A stretch of DNA of 64,000 nt from Advenella alkanexedens (GCF_019132845.1 NZ_JAHSPR010000010.1:35081-99080), one strand, 5' to 3'; counted from the first letter of the stretch, positions 37,817-48,641 are shown. The notes: generated by a model from the letters alone, not told the origin. Numbers and translations: made by a program.

Positions 37817-38299
37817 TTATTGTTCGTTTTCATCATTCAGGAGAATGCGTTTTTTAAGATCCGCCAGTGATTTGTACAGGCTTTTGTGGCTGGATTGGGA
37901 CAAGCCGTCAAACATTTCCTGCAACCAGATGCCCTGGGCCTTGGCAATTTTGTTGTATTGGCGCCGCCCTTTAGGGGTCAGCTTGATGAAAGTGCTGCGG
38001 CGGTCTTCTTTGTTGACAATGCGGGTAATCAGCTCTTCTTTTTCGAGTTGTCCGGTAATGGCCGTGATGTTGCCATTGCTCACCATGAGCCGTTCGGACA
38101 GGTTGCCCATTTTCATGCCCTTGGGCTCTTGTGCCAGTTGTGCCATTAAATCAAAGCGTGGCAGGGTGGTTTCAAACTCAACGCGCAGGCGACTGCGGAT
38201 TTTGTTTTCGATAAGATTGCTGCAGGTAAGCAGGCGAAGCCAAAGCTTGAGTTCTTGGTTGTCGGATTCTTGTGCGCGTGTTTCCAGGTCGTTTTGCAT
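37817..38299 (-). CDS. MarR-family transcriptional regulator
   Basis: 160 residues with the winged helix-turn-helix of the MarR family: LSERLMVSNGNITAITGQLEKEELI (recognition helix region) and the wing NKEDRRSTFIKLTPKG. Flanking helices form the dimer. MarR proteins are usually repressors released by small aromatic or phenolic ligands. The ligand is unknown. It is upstream of glpD on the same strand, and a palindrome CAAGAT-A-ATCTTG lies 33 bp before its start, suggesting autoregulation. Confidence 0.9.
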   Translation of the reverse strand: MQNDLETRAQESDNQELKLWLRLLTCSNLIENKIRSRLRVEFETTLPRFDLMAQLAQEPKGMKMGNLSERLMVSNGNITAITGQLEKEELITRIVNKEDRRSTFIKLTPKGRRQYNKIAKAQGIWLQEMFDGLSQSSHKSLYKSLADLKKRILLNDENEQ

Positions 38300-38729
38300 A
38301 GTTCCCCCCTGATAGAGGTAATTGGTTGGATCAAGATAATCTTGTTTTAAGATTAATCAAACATGGCATTATTTTAAACCTGTCTTTCATAATATGGAAC
38401 ATATAATATTGAACCGTAAAACAAATTATTTAAATTTAAATCATGAAACCGGTACCAAAGTACAGGGTGCCAGGGTGGTATGCACCTTGCTTGCATGTTT
38501 TATGTGTCAAATTGTTTTTGTTTTGTTCCGGAATAGGGCATAATCGGGTAAACAGGCCGTCAATACTGACAGCAAGGCAATGGATATTGGAACAAACGGA
38601 TTCCATGCTTGTTACAATATGTTGTGCAGTACGATTTACATATTTTCTTCCTATACTATGGGTAAAATACTCTCTTTTCGTTATTGCCCGCATTTTCAAT
38701 AACATTTGTATTTGTCCGGAATTCACGTT
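38300..38729. other. Divergent intergenic region between the MarR gene and ribBA
   Basis: 430 noncoding bases, AT-rich near 38340-38430. It holds the MarR palindrome. No FMN-riboswitch (RFN) consensus such as the GGGCGGGGTGAAAT-type first stem was found upstream of ribBA. Short frames here show no resemblance to proteins I know. Confidence 0.5.
38332..38344. promoter_or_regulatory. Candidate MarR operator
   Basis: Perfect palindrome CAAGAT-A-ATCTTG, followed by the further half-site-like AAGATTAATCAA, placed 33 bases upstream of the marR-type start codon. Confidence 0.45.
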
Positions 38730-39878
38730 ATGACATCATCTGCAACAGAGCAAGCCTCAGTACAACAAAAATTTGATATTTCACCCGTTTCTGAAATAGT
38801 CAATGAACTCAGAATGGGGCGCATGGTCATTCTGGTCGATGAGGAAGACAGGGAAAATGAAGGCGATCTGGTGATGGCCGCCGAGTTCATCACGCCCGAG
38901 GCGATTAACTTCATGGTAACGCACGCGCGTGGCCTGGTTTGCCTGACCCTGACCGAAGAGCGCTGCAAGCAGCTTGAATTGCCGCTCATGGCCAGTAACA
39001 ACGGCACCAGTTTTGGTACCAACTTTACGGTTTCCATCGAAGCTGCCGAAGGCGTAACAACGGGTATTTCGGCTGCTGACAGGGCTCATACCATCAAGGT
39101 AGCGGTTGCCCGCGATGCAAAACCGTCCGATTTGGTCAATCCAGGACACATTTTTCCGGTCAAGGCTGTTTCGGGTGGCGTGCTTATTCGTGCAGGCCAT
39201 ACTGAAGCCGGCTGTGACCTGACTGCGATGGCGGGGTTAACGCCAGCCGCTGTCATTTGTGAAATCCTTAAAACCGATGGCACGATGGCGCGTTTGCCTG
39301 ATTTAATGGCTTTTGCCCAGGAGCATGGCCTGAAAATCGGTACGATCGCCGACCTTATTCAGTACCGCAGCGAACATGAGTCCATGATCCAGCGATTGGG
39401 TGAGCGTCAGCTTAAAACGCCATGGGGGCAGTTCCGTGCCGTTGCCTATAAAGACAAGGCCTCGGGCGCACCCCATATTGCATTGGTGCACGGCGATATC
39501 CGCCCCGATAAAGAAGTGCTGGTGCGCGTGCATGAGCCGCTTTCCGTACTCGATTTGTTAAATACTGAAGACAGTGAGCACAGCTGGGGAGTTTCCGACG
39601 CCCTCAAGGCGATTTCCGCTTCGGAATGCGGTGTGCTGGTATTGCTCAATTGTCAGGGTTCCGCCCAGTCTTTGGTTGAAACCATGGCGCAATGGGGCAA
39701 AGAAGAACCTGCCTCCAAAAAGACAGATCGATATGATTTGCGTACTTACGGTGTAGGTGCACAAATATTACGTGATTTAAACGTGGAAATCATGCGTTTG
39801 CTGGCTGTTCCACGTAAAATGCCAAGCATGGTCGGTTACTCGCTAACGGTAACCGGTTATGAATCTGCCCCTCAATGA
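38730..39878 (+). CDS. ribBA: 3,4-dihydroxy-2-butanone-4-phosphate synthase with degenerate GTP cyclohydrolase II domain
   Basis: 382 residues from the ATG at 38730; the earlier in-frame start at 38706 is less likely. The N-terminal RibB domain is intact ([53 protein letters not shown]). It makes the four-carbon precursor of riboflavin from ribulose 5-phosphate. The C-terminal RibA-like part aligns in its start ([15 protein letters not shown]) and end ([11 protein letters not shown]). It lacks the zinc-binding Cys-x10-C-x-C cluster: the corresponding segment reads [18 protein letters not shown]. It is therefore probably inactive as a cyclohydrolase. Confidence 0.9.
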   Translation: MTSSATEQASVQQKFDISPVSEIVNELRMGRMVILVDEEDRENEGDLVMAAEFITPEAINFMVTHARGLVCLTLTEERCKQLELPLMASNNGTSFGTNFTVSIEAAEGVTTGISAADRAHTIKVAVARDAKPSDLVNPGHIFPVKAVSGGVLIRAGHTEAGCDLTAMAGLTPAAVICEILKTDGTMARLPDLMAFAQEHGLKIGTIADLIQYRSEHESMIQRLGERQLKTPWGQFRAVAYKDKASGAPHIALVHGDIRPDKEVLVRVHEPLSVLDLLNTEDSEHSWGVSDALKAISASECGVLVLLNCQGSAQSLVETMAQWGKEEPASKKTDRYDLRTYGVGAQILRDLNVEIMRLLAVPRKMPSMVGYSLTVTGYESAPQ

Positions 39879-39912
39879 ATTTGCCCACTCACTCTGAATA
39901 ATAGGAAGCGTT

Positions 39913-40449
39913 ATGAAACCTTACACATTAGCCCCTGATCTTAATGGCGAAGGCCTGCATATTGGTATCGTATGTGCCCGTTTTAGCGAGGAAATCGGTT
40001 TTGCCGAACTGGAAGCTTGCCTGCAGGAACTGGGCGAACTGGGTGTTGATGAGCGTGATATCATGGTTGTGACCGTTCCTGGTGCCCTTGAAGTCGGTCT
40101 TACGCTGGCACAAATGGCAGAAACTTTCGAGTTTGATGCCCTGATTGCATTGGGTGCGGTGATTCGTGGTGAAACCTATCACTTCGAGATTGTGAGCAAT
40201 GAAAGTGCAGCAGCTATTACGAGGGTTGCGCTGGATACCAATATTCCCATTGCAAACGGTATCCTGACCACGGAAAATGATGAGCAGGCCCAGGTTCGTG
40301 CAGCCCAAAAAGGCAAGGATTGCGCCCAGGTGGCCGTTGAAATGGCTAATTTGTCTGCTGCCCTGGTACCCGAGGCGGAAGATGATGAAGATTATGAAGA
40401 CGATGATCGTGATGATGACGATTTCGACGATGAAGATGATGATAAATAG
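39913..40449 (+). CDS. ribH: 6,7-dimethyl-8-ribityllumazine synthase
   Basis: 178 residues. It condenses the butanone phosphate from RibB with ribitylaminouracil to form lumazine; the enzyme assembles as cages or pentamers. Motifs: [64 protein letters not shown]. The last 26 or so residues are almost entirely Asp/Glu. A similar acidic tail occurs in Bordetella RibH as I recall it. It lies 34 bp after ribBA and 8 bp before nusB. Confidence 0.95.
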   Translation: MKPYTLAPDLNGEGLHIGIVCARFSEEIGFAELEACLQELGELGVDERDIMVVTVPGALEVGLTLAQMAETFEFDALIALGAVIRGETYHFEIVSNESAAAITRVALDTNIPIANGILTTENDEQAQVRAAQKGKDCAQVAVEMANLSAALVPEAEDDEDYEDDDRDDDDFDDEDDDK

Positions 40450-40457
40450 GATATCGA

Positions 40458-40922
40458 GTGATTGATAAAAATAAAATGAACAACAGAAGTGCCCGTCGTC
40501 GCGCGCGTGAATTTGCCCTGCAGGGCATTTACGCGTGGCTGATCAGTGGTGACAAGGATCTGCGGGAAGCGGGTGCTATTGATGCCCATATTCAGGAAGA
40601 TAAAGACTTCGGCGACGCGGACAGGGTTTGGTTCAAGACCTTGCTGCATGGTGTTTTTGCCGAGGCTCCCATGCTTCGTGAACAGTTTACGCCCTATATA
40701 GACCGCCCACTTGATGAGCTGTCCCCCATTGAACACGGCATTTTGCTGATTGGCAGTTACGAGCTGATCAAGCATGTGGAAGTCCCCTATAAAGTGGCCA
40801 TCAATGAGGCGGTTGAATTGGCTAAAGAGTTTGGGGGTACCGACGGCTTCAAGTTTGTCAATGGTGTACTCGACAAACTGGCGGCTGAAGTCAGGTCTGC
40901 CGAAGTCAATGCTGGCCGTTAA
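40458..40922 (+). CDS. nusB: Transcription antitermination factor NusB
   Basis: 154 residues. An RNA-binding all-helical protein that with NusE (S10) binds boxA in rRNA operons and supports antitermination. [15 protein letters not shown] at the start, [18 protein letters not shown] and [16 protein letters not shown] in the core. GTG at 40458 has AGGA six bases upstream, whereas the ATG at 40476 has no ribosome site. The ribH-nusB-thiL-pgpA order is widely conserved. Confidence 0.94.
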   Translation: MIDKNKMNNRSARRRAREFALQGIYAWLISGDKDLREAGAIDAHIQEDKDFGDADRVWFKTLLHGVFAEAPMLREQFTPYIDRPLDELSPIEHGILLIGSYELIKHVEVPYKVAINEAVELAKEFGGTDGFKFVNGVLDKLAAEVRSAEVNAGR

Positions 40923-40928
40923 GCGTTA

Positions 40929-41903
40929 ATGACTGGGGAATTTGATTTAATCAGGCAGTTTTTTACACGCCAGGCTCCATCCGTACATGTTGGGGTAGGT
41001 GATGATTGTGCCGTGTTTGAGAGTGAGCCCGGTACACAAATAGCAACCAGCACAGACTTGCTGCTGGAAGGACGGCATTTTTTTTCTGATGTTGATCCAT
41101 TCAAATTAGGGCATAAGGCGCTTGCCGTTAACCTGTCCGATCTTGGGGCGATGGGTGCCAAACCCATCGGCTGCCTTTTGGGGCTGGGTTTGCCTGATTT
41201 CAATGACGCATGGCTGGCGCGTTTTTCAGCCGGTTTTCATGCGTTGGCTGCCAAACATGGCTGTCCGCTTATTGGTGGCGATACCACGCGAAGTGAGCAG
41301 GGTATTGTTATCAGTGTTACTGTCTTTGGTTCCGTTACCGCTCCGTTCCTGACTCGTGGCAGTGCCTGTGAGGGGGACGATATTTGGGTTTCAGGCTCAT
41401 TGGGAGCGGCCGATGTGGCCCTTTCACTGTTGATGCGTGTCTGGCAGGGTGAGGTGCTAAGCGACCCTGAACATGAGTTGCTCGAGAAAACCCGTCCTTG
41501 GCTTGAAATGCCCGTGCCACGGGTTGAATTAGGCCTGGCTTTACGCCATCTCGCTCATGCCGTCATAGATATTTCTGATGGTCTGCTGCAGGATTTGGGT
41601 CATATTCTTCAGGCCAGCAACCAGGGTGCGGTGCTGCAATTAAGCCAGATACCCGTTAATGCGGCCATTGCCGGCATCTCTGCGAAGCAAAAGCGTAAGG
41701 CAGTACTGGGTGGTGGCGATGTTTACGAGTTATGTTTTACGGCGCCAGTCCGGGGCAGGGAAAAAATCCGTGCGGTGGGTAAAGAATTGGGACTTTCATT
41801 AAGCATGATTGGTACCATTACATCGGAAAATCAACTTAAGGTACTGGATGAAGATTTAATTGAAATTCAGGATTTGCCTTCCGGATTTGATCATTTTCGT
41901 TAA
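40929..41903 (+). CDS. thiL: Thiamine-monophosphate kinase
   Basis: 324 residues. It phosphorylates thiamine monophosphate to the active diphosphate cofactor. VGVGDDCAVFES, STDLLLEGRHF, LAVNLSDLGAMGAKP and IDISDGLLQDLGHIL are the characteristic AIR-synthase-like motifs, and GGDVYELCFT is near the end. It begins 6 bp after nusB and is followed by pgpA in the same direction. Confidence 0.95.
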   Translation: MTGEFDLIRQFFTRQAPSVHVGVGDDCAVFESEPGTQIATSTDLLLEGRHFFSDVDPFKLGHKALAVNLSDLGAMGAKPIGCLLGLGLPDFNDAWLARFSAGFHALAAKHGCPLIGGDTTRSEQGIVISVTVFGSVTAPFLTRGSACEGDDIWVSGSLGAADVALSLLMRVWQGEVLSDPEHELLEKTRPWLEMPVPRVELGLALRHLAHAVIDISDGLLQDLGHILQASNQGAVLQLSQIPVNAAIAGISAKQKRKAVLGGGDVYELCFTAPVRGREKIRAVGKELGLSLSMIGTITSENQLKVLDEDLIEIQDLPSGFDHFR

Positions 41904-41948
41904 TATAATTAATCTTATGTACTTTTCATTAAAAGAATACACGCGCTA

Positions 41949-42509
41949 ATGGATCAAAGTAACTCCCAGCAACAATCTGTTTTTCGACGCAGGTCCCTGA
42001 ACAACAAAAAAAATCCGGTCAATTGGCCGAGTTTTGCATGGATAACGGGTAATACTCACCGTTTTTGTGCTTTTGGTTTGGGGTCCGGCTTGTTGCGTCC
42101 TGCATCGGGTACCTGGGGAACGCTGCTTGCCTGGTTATTATGGTGGCCTTTGCAACAGGTCCTGGGTAGCGAGTTGTTGATGGGCCTGTTTTTGTTGTTT
42201 GCTTTTTTATATGGAACATACTGCTGTCACTATACCGCCAAAGAACTGAAAACTGATGATCATGGCGGTATTGTATGGGATGAGTTCGTGGCTTTCTGGT
42301 TGGTGCTGTTTATTATTGCACCCATGAACCTGGTCTGGCAGTTGGTTGCTTTTGTTTTATTTCGTTTTTTTGATATTGTCAAACCTTCTCCAATACGTTA
42401 TTTTGATGCAAAGCTGAAAAACGGTTTTGGCATTATGTGGGATGATTTGCTTGCTTCAGCTTATACGCTGTTTGTCATTGCCATCCTGATGCGTCTGGTG
42501 GGTGTTTAA
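41949..42509 (+). CDS. pgpA: Phosphatidylglycerophosphatase A
   Basis: 186 residues with about four membrane helices. It removes phosphate from phosphatidylglycerophosphate in phosphatidylglycerol synthesis. FGLGSGLLRPASGTWGTLLAW, DDHGGIVWDEFVAFW with the catalytic acids, and FFDIVKPSPIRYFD plus GIMWDDLLA are all present. The first 30 residues are a basic extension. Last but one of the ribBA-to-pncC run. Confidence 0.93.
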   Translation: MDQSNSQQQSVFRRRSLNNKKNPVNWPSFAWITGNTHRFCAFGLGSGLLRPASGTWGTLLAWLLWWPLQQVLGSELLMGLFLLFAFLYGTYCCHYTAKELKTDDHGGIVWDEFVAFWLVLFIIAPMNLVWQLVAFVLFRFFDIVKPSPIRYFDAKLKNGFGIMWDDLLASAYTLFVIAILMRLVGV

Positions 42510-42587
42510 GTAACTAAATACTGGTAAGGTAAAGGTTGGTATGGCGGTTTGCATGCCAGCCCGGACTTACTGTCTGCGGGAAGTGTC

Positions 42588-43100
42588 ATGACAGAATATT
42601 CAGAACAGGAATTTGAGGCGGCAAGCCGTCTGGGTGAAATATTGAAAAACAAGGGCTGGTTGCTGGTCACTGCCGAATCATGCACGGGCGGTCTGCTGGC
42701 GGGTGCCATTACTTCTGTGTCGGGTTCCAGTGAGTGGTATGATCGTGGATTCGTTACCTACACCAACGAATCCAAAATAGAGCTTCTGGATGTTAACGAA
42801 CAGGCCTTGCAAAAATTTGGTGCAGTCAGTGAGCAGGTGGCCATTGAGATGGCTGAAGGGGCGTTGACCCGGACCATTACCGCCACTTGTGCAATGAGTA
42901 CAACCGGTATTGCGGGGCCCACCGGTGGTACCGAGGGCAAGCCGGTTGGAATGGTGTGTTTTGCGCTTGCTTACCGAAAGAAAGACGGGATTGTCACCTT
43001 GCCCTTTACCCGGCATTTTAGCGGTGATAGAGCGCAAGTGCGTCAGCAGTCAGTGTTGTTTGCCCTGACTGCCGCCAGCAGGATTTTTGAAGAAAATTAG
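42588..43100 (+). CDS. pncC: Nicotinamide-nucleotide amidohydrolase (CinA C-terminal family)
   Basis: 170 residues from the ATG at 42588 (GGGAAG upstream). It deamidates NMN to NaMN in pyridine nucleotide recycling. Family motifs TAESCTGGLLAGAITSVSGSS, the Lys/Tyr region VTYTNESKIELL and STTGIAGPTGGTEGKPVGMV are intact. It is the stand-alone C-terminal domain; the CinA N-terminal MoCF domain is absent, as in E. coli PncC. It converges on pyrF. Confidence 0.93.
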   Translation: MTEYSEQEFEAASRLGEILKNKGWLLVTAESCTGGLLAGAITSVSGSSEWYDRGFVTYTNESKIELLDVNEQALQKFGAVSEQVAIEMAEGALTRTITATCAMSTTGIAGPTGGTEGKPVGMVCFALAYRKKDGIVTLPFTRHFSGDRAQVRQQSVLFALTAASRIFEEN

Positions 43101-43125
43101 TCCCGCGCAATTTTGCTTTGTCGCT

Positions 43126-43947
43126 TCAGCCACGTGCTGCATTAATGGCATCACGGGTTTGCATGGCGACAGCTGCTGCCGCTTCCTGCCAGTCATCGCC
43201 AGAGCTGGCGTACAGAATGGCACGTGAGGAATTGATCATCATACCGGTAGAACAGGTGTTTTTGCCAGCCTGTACCGTGCTGTTTATGTCCCCACCTTGG
43301 GCGCCAATGCCTGGTACCAGCAAAGGTACATCATCGCCTACCCGTTCACGAACTTTTTTCAATTCTTCAGGAAAGGTCGCGCCGACCACCAGTCCGCATT
43401 GACCATGACGATTCCATTTTTCCGCCACCAATGAGGCAACATGCAGGTATAAGGGCTCACCGCTTGATGACTCAAAAAATTGCAGGTCGGATCCACCAGG
43501 ATTTGAGGTACGGCATAAAATAATGACGCCTTTGTTTTGCCAGGCCAGGTAGGGTTCAATTGAATCAAAACCCATATAAGGATTAACCGTCACGGCATCA
43601 GCCTGGTAACGTTTGTAAGCTTCTTTGGCGTAATGTTCGGCGGTTGTGCCAATATCTCCGCGCTTTGAGTCAAGCACTAGTGGGAGGTGTGGATAGGTTT
43701 TTTTAATGTAGTCACAAAGGGCTGCCAGCTGATCTTCAGCGCTTTCTGAGGCGAAATAGGCAATTTGTGGCTTGAAGCCGCATACATAGGGGGCGGTGGC
43801 ATCAATAATGCCCTTGCAGAAATCAAAAATGGCCTGTTTGCTTTGTTGGATGCAGGGAGGGAAGCGGTTTGGGTCGGGGTCAAGTCCTACCATCAATAAG
43901 GAGTTGCTGTTTTTCCAGGCGGCTTCCAGTTTTTCGGTAAAAGTCAT
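43126..43947 (-). CDS. pyrF: Orotidine 5-phosphate decarboxylase (type 2)
   Basis: 273 residues, matching the longer type 2 subfamily. It makes UMP from OMP. N-terminal [12 protein letters not shown], catalytic [36 protein letters not shown] and C-terminal [12 protein letters not shown] with the phosphate-gripping loop. Downstream of dgkA on the same strand with a 6-bp gap. Confidence 0.95.
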   Translation of the reverse strand: MTFTEKLEAAWKNSNSLLMVGLDPDPNRFPPCIQQSKQAIFDFCKGIIDATAPYVCGFKPQIAYFASESAEDQLAALCDYIKKTYPHLPLVLDSKRGDIGTTAEHYAKEAYKRYQADAVTVNPYMGFDSIEPYLAWQNKGVIILCRTSNPGGSDLQFFESSSGEPLYLHVASLVAEKWNRHGQCGLVVGATFPEELKKVRERVGDDVPLLVPGIGAQGGDINSTVQAGKNTCSTGMMINSSRAILYASSGDDWQEAAAAVAMQTRDAINAARG

Positions 43948-43953
43948 ACTAAA

Positions 43954-44343
43954 TCAAATAAATGGGTCGATTGCAATGGCAATCCAGACGATGGTGGTAA
44001 ATATAAGGGTGAGCATGACGGCAGCGCTACCAAGATCTTTTGCGCGTCCCAGCAATGGATGATGCTCCAGGCTAATTTGATCGGCCAGTGCCTCAAGGGC
44101 GGAGTTGAGCAATTCAACCACCAGGACACATACCAGTGTTGCCAGCAGGAACAGAATTTCAAGCAAGTTGCGGCCCAAATAGAACGCCAGAGGCATCATG
44201 ATGGCACACAAGAGCAATTCCTGGCGAAAAGCGGCTTCATGTTTGAAGGCGGCTTTTAATCCCTGTGTGGAATATTGCGCTGCTTTAACAATACGTTGTA
44301 GGCCACTTTTGCTTTTAAACGGCGATTCATTCGGTAGGGTCAT
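43954..44343 (-). CDS. dgkA: Diacylglycerol kinase
   Basis: 129 residues, a small three-helix membrane kinase recycling diacylglycerol to phosphatidate. Motifs: GLKAAFKHEAAFRQELLL, then VELLNSALEALADQISLEHH with the catalytic Glu, and GRAKDLGSAAVML. Six bases separate it from pyrF; both are read leftwards. Confidence 0.93.
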   Translation of the reverse strand: MTLPNESPFKSKSGLQRIVKAAQYSTQGLKAAFKHEAAFRQELLLCAIMMPLAFYLGRNLLEILFLLATLVCVLVVELLNSALEALADQISLEHHPLLGRAKDLGSAAVMLTLIFTTIVWIAIAIDPFI

Positions 44344-44645
44344 GGTTTTAAAAGTAAAAAGGCACTCGCAACCGGCAAATTGTACGGCTGATGTTCAATG
44401 CATCACAGGCGTTATTGTAGTGCAACTTGCTTGCCTGACTCGCCAATAAGCGATGTGGATGAAAAAAATCGTCACTGGAATGCAGCAGGATTATTGTTAG
44501 AGAGGGGCTTGATGAGCCATTTTGGATGGTGGGCAAGAGGATATTGTTTTACAAATGTTTATCGCAAAGAAAAACCCGGGCCAGAGACCCGGGTTCATGT
44601 GGCTAAACGGAGCAAGGGAAGACTCCGTTTTATGGGACAGACAGA
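44344..44645. other. Gap between dgkA and groEL
   Basis: 302 bases. It holds the groEL terminator at its right side and presumably the promoter of the leftward dgkA-pyrF pair. No gene was recognised. Confidence 0.5.
44564..44595 (-). terminator. Terminator of groES-groEL
   Basis: Perfect 8-bp AACCCGGG/CCCGGGTT stem (44573-44580 and 44588-44595) with a 7-base loop. Read on the minus strand it is followed by TTTTCTTT. Lies about 50 bases after the groEL stop. Confidence 0.88.
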
Positions 44646-46322
<1,677 letters not shown>

Positions 46323-46371
46323 TCAGTGTGCCTGATAGCAAAAATATGCATTTAAAATAAGTGGTTATTGC

Positions 46372-46659
46372 TTAAGCAACAACGGCGAGGATTTCGTCTT
46401 CGCGGATAACCAGCAGTTCTTCACCGTCTACTTTTACAGACTGGCCAGCATATTTACCGAACAATACTTTGTCACCAACTTTCAGGTCTACAGGCAATAC
46501 TTTGCCGTCTTCTGTTTTTTTGCCTGGTCCAACAGCAATAACTTCACCTTGATCAGGTTTTTCAGCAGCGCTGTCAGGGATAACAATACCTGATGCTGTT
46601 TTCAGCTCGTTGTCTAAGCGCTTGATAATGACGCGATCTTGTAAAGGACGCAATGCCAT
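46372..46659 (-). CDS. groS: Co-chaperonin GroES
   Basis: 95 residues. The heptameric lid of Gro[17 protein letters not shown] at the start, the mobile loop [16 protein letters not shown] segment, [11 protein letters not shown] and the C-terminal EDEILAVV. First gene of the groES-groEL operon, preceded by CIRCE and a strong promoter. Confidence 0.98.
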   Translation of the reverse strand: MALRPLQDRVIIKRLDNELKTASGIVIPDSAAEKPDQGEVIAVGPGKKTEDGKVLPVDLKVGDKVLFGKYAGQSVKVDGEELLVIREDEILAVVA

Positions 46660-46715
46660 GGAGAAACTCCTGTCTCTAATTAAGTTGTGTTAAAAAATCA
46701 GTAAGGAACCGGTTG

Positions 46716-46742
46716 TTAGCACTCGGCTTCCTTGAGTGCTAA
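46716..46742 (-). promoter_or_regulatory. CIRCE element (HrcA operator)
   Basis: Exact consensus TTAGCACTC-N9-GAGTGCTAA, between the groES start and its promoter. The HrcA repressor binds this at normal temperature. hrcA itself is not in the window. Confidence 0.97.
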
Positions 46743-46769
46743 TTATAAGGATGAAACTGAAATTTTCAA
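46742..46769 (-). promoter_or_regulatory. groESL sigma-70 promoter
   Basis: On the minus strand TTGAAA (46764-46769) and TATAAT (46742-46747) with a 16-base spacer. The -10 box abuts and shares one base with CIRCE, so HrcA binding would block transcription. Confidence 0.85.
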
Positions 46770-46878
46770 GAGGGGGATTTTGAATTGTTACATTTTTGTC
46801 GAGGATGCTGTTGGCTTGTGTCGTTTTAGGGGAAAGTATACGAGTTTACAATGGTCACTTTATTTGTCACCTCTATTA

Positions 46879-46902
46879 ATTCAATAATAATTGAATTATA
46901 AT
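46879..46902 (+). promoter_or_regulatory. Candidate ars promoter with ArsR-type palindrome
   Basis: ATTCAAT-AATA-ATTGAAT (46879-46896) is a perfect inverted repeat directly followed by the -10 box TATAAT (46897-46902). This is where a repressor would occlude RNA polymerase. The -35 region is poor. Placed about 270 bases before arsR. Confidence 0.5.
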
Positions 46903-47018
46903 ATTATCGAATAGTGGTGAGTATGTGGCTGAATGCTCCTATCTATAGGTTCGTGCTGAAGAAAGGAGTAAGTAGCAAGCAGTTTTGCACCTTCCTATTG
47001 CTTATGAATTTTTTCTTG

Positions 47019-47177
47019 ACAGTGGCTAGCTGCACCAACAGCTGCCTATCGCCTGTTGCCCGAGTGGTTCATGAGAAGCTGGGCATCAGGCATGACAAAA
47101 TCACCACTATCCATGATGCCAACACCAACTTGGTCGTGGACGCACAGTACAAAGATTTGAGGAGCCGTGATGAATGA
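47019..47177 (+). pseudogene. Remnant of a GAPDH gene in the ars leader
   Basis: In the frame that opens at GTG 46914, the segment from 47019 reads [20 protein letters not shown], then [20 protein letters not shown] and DAQYKDLR. This is the catalytic-cysteine region of glyceraldehyde-3-phosphate dehydrogenase (family: SCTTNCLAPV...TTIH), with two residues of the SCTTNC motif altered. Only about 50 codons remain; the Rossmann domain and the C-terminal half are gone. GAPDH genes occur beside arsJ in some ars operons, making 1-arseno-3-phosphoglycerate. It overlaps the arsR start. Confidence 0.65.
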
Positions 47178-47496
47178 ACTCGAAGTGGTCAAGGCGCTTG
47201 CAGCGCTGGCCCAAGAAACCCGCCTGAAGTTATTTCGCCTGCTGGTGGTAGCAGGCAAAACAGGCTTGACGCCTAGCAGCATGTCGGAGACTTTGGAAGT
47301 GTCCACCACGGCCTTGTCTTTTCATCTTAAGGAACTTCACTTTGCTGGCCTGGTGACCAGTGAGCGCCATGGACGCTACGTCATTTACCGGGCAGAACTG
47401 GTCAAAATGAATGCTTTGCTGGCTTTTTTGACCGCAGAGTGCTGCCAGGGTGAGGGATGTGCAGACCTTAATGTGTCTGCTTGTGTGAATGGTTGA
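47170..47496 (+). CDS. arsR: ArsR-family arsenite-responsive repressor
   Basis: 108 residues from the ATG at 47170, five bases after GGAG; a GTG at 47167 is also in frame. The winged helix has [18 protein letters not shown] as recognition region. The family's classical metal site ELCVCDL is absent. Instead there is a C-terminal cluster C91-C92-x4-C97, with C105 further on, resembling the Acidithiobacillus-type ArsR in which three C-terminal cysteines bind As(III). It is expected to repress arsR-acr3-arsC-arsH until arsenite binds. Its ribosome site lies within the GAPDH remnant. Confidence 0.9.
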   Translation: MNELEVVKALAALAQETRLKLFRLLVVAGKTGLTPSSMSETLEVSTTALSFHLKELHFAGLVTSERHGRYVIYRAELVKMNALLAFLTAECCQGEGCADLNVSACVNG

Positions 47497-47573
47497 ATGG
47501 CCTTTTGGGATGGGCCCGTGTCATCACATCCTTACAACGTATTTTTCTAGTGAGTCGCAGATAAAGGTAGATT

Positions 47574-48602
47574 ATGGGAATTTTTGAACGTTTTTTAACA
47601 GTGTGGGTCGCCTTGGGCATTGGCGCTGGTGTAGTGCTGGGGCTGTGGTTGCCTGGGTTTTTTCAGACTGTGGCCGCCTTGGAATATGCACAAGTCAACC
47701 TTGTGGTGGCGGTATTTATCTGGGTGATGATTTACCCAATGATGATTCAGATTGACTGGCACGCCGTCAAAGACGTAGGCAAGCGCCCACAGGGCTTGCT
47801 CCTAACGCTGGTGGTCAACTGGCTCATCAAGCCTTTCACCATGGCGGCTTTAGGTGTGCTGTTTTTCCAGTACCTGTTTGCCCCTTGGGTGGATCCGCAA
47901 TCGGCCAGCGAATACATTGCCGGCATGATTTTGCTCGGGGTAGCGCCATGTACGGCTATGGTATTTGTCTGGAGCCAATTGGTCAAAGGTGATGCCAACT
48001 ACACCTTGGTACAGGTGTCGGTGAACGACCTCATCATGGTGGTGGCTTATGCCCCGATTGCAGCCTTTTTGCTGGGGGTGACCAACGTGACGGTGCCCTG
48101 GGAAACGCTGGTTCTGAGCACTGTATTGTATGTGGTGCTGCCACTGGCGGCGGGTATGCTGACACGACACTTGGTGCTCCAGCGGTCGTCCCAGGCCTTG
48201 ACTGCTTATGTGGCAGCGCTTAAACCGTGGTCTATTGTCGGACTGATTGCGACGGTGGTGTTGCTGTTTGGATTCCAGGCAGAAACCATCGTGGCCCAGC
48301 CAGGTGTGATTGGACTGATTGCCGTGCCCTTGGTGCTGCAGACCTATGGCATTTTCTTCATCAGCTGGTGGATGGCGAAAAGGCTGAAGCTGCCGCACAA
48401 CGTAGCAGGTCCTGCCTGCCTGATTGGCACGTCCAACTTTTTCGAATTGGCGGTGGCAGTGGCTATTTCTTTGTTCGGCCTAAATTCGGGCGCGGCCTTG
48501 GCCACCGTGGTGGGGGTGCTGGTGGAAGTGCCCGTTATGCTGTCTTTGGTGGCTATGGTGAACGCTTGGCGTCCCTCATCACTTGACCGTGCCCCTCTCT
48601 GA
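47574..48602 (+). CDS. acr3: ACR3-family arsenite efflux permease
   Basis: 342 residues, about ten membrane helices. It exports As(III) (and often Sb(III)) using the proton gradient. The motif [25 protein letters not shown] holds the conserved cysteine of helix 4 required for transport, and [11 protein letters not shown] follows. The paired motif [18 protein letters not shown] with its conserved Glu is also present. Second gene of the ars operon, 77 bp after arsR. ACR3 is unrelated to E. coli ArsB and needs no ArsA ATPase; none is seen here. Confidence 0.94.
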   Translation: MGIFERFLTVWVALGIGAGVVLGLWLPGFFQTVAALEYAQVNLVVAVFIWVMIYPMMIQIDWHAVKDVGKRPQGLLLTLVVNWLIKPFTMAALGVLFFQYLFAPWVDPQSASEYIAGMILLGVAPCTAMVFVWSQLVKGDANYTLVQVSVNDLIMVVAYAPIAAFLLGVTNVTVPWETLVLSTVLYVVLPLAAGMLTRHLVLQRSSQALTAYVAALKPWSIVGLIATVVLLFGFQAETIVAQPGVIGLIAVPLVLQTYGIFFISWWMAKRLKLPHNVAGPACLIGTSNFFELAVAVAISLFGLNSGAALATVVGVLVEVPVMLSLVAMVNAWRPSSLDRAPL

Positions 48603-48641
48603 CACCCCAAAGTATCAAGATTTTTACGAGGAATATCTGTA

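Noticed and set aside
38300..38729. FMN riboswitch upstream of ribBA
   Set aside because: The conserved RFN stem sequences were looked for and not found.
38436..38733. Two opposite 96-codon frames in the marR-ribBA gap
   Set aside because: No ribosome sites, no domains, and they mirror each other.
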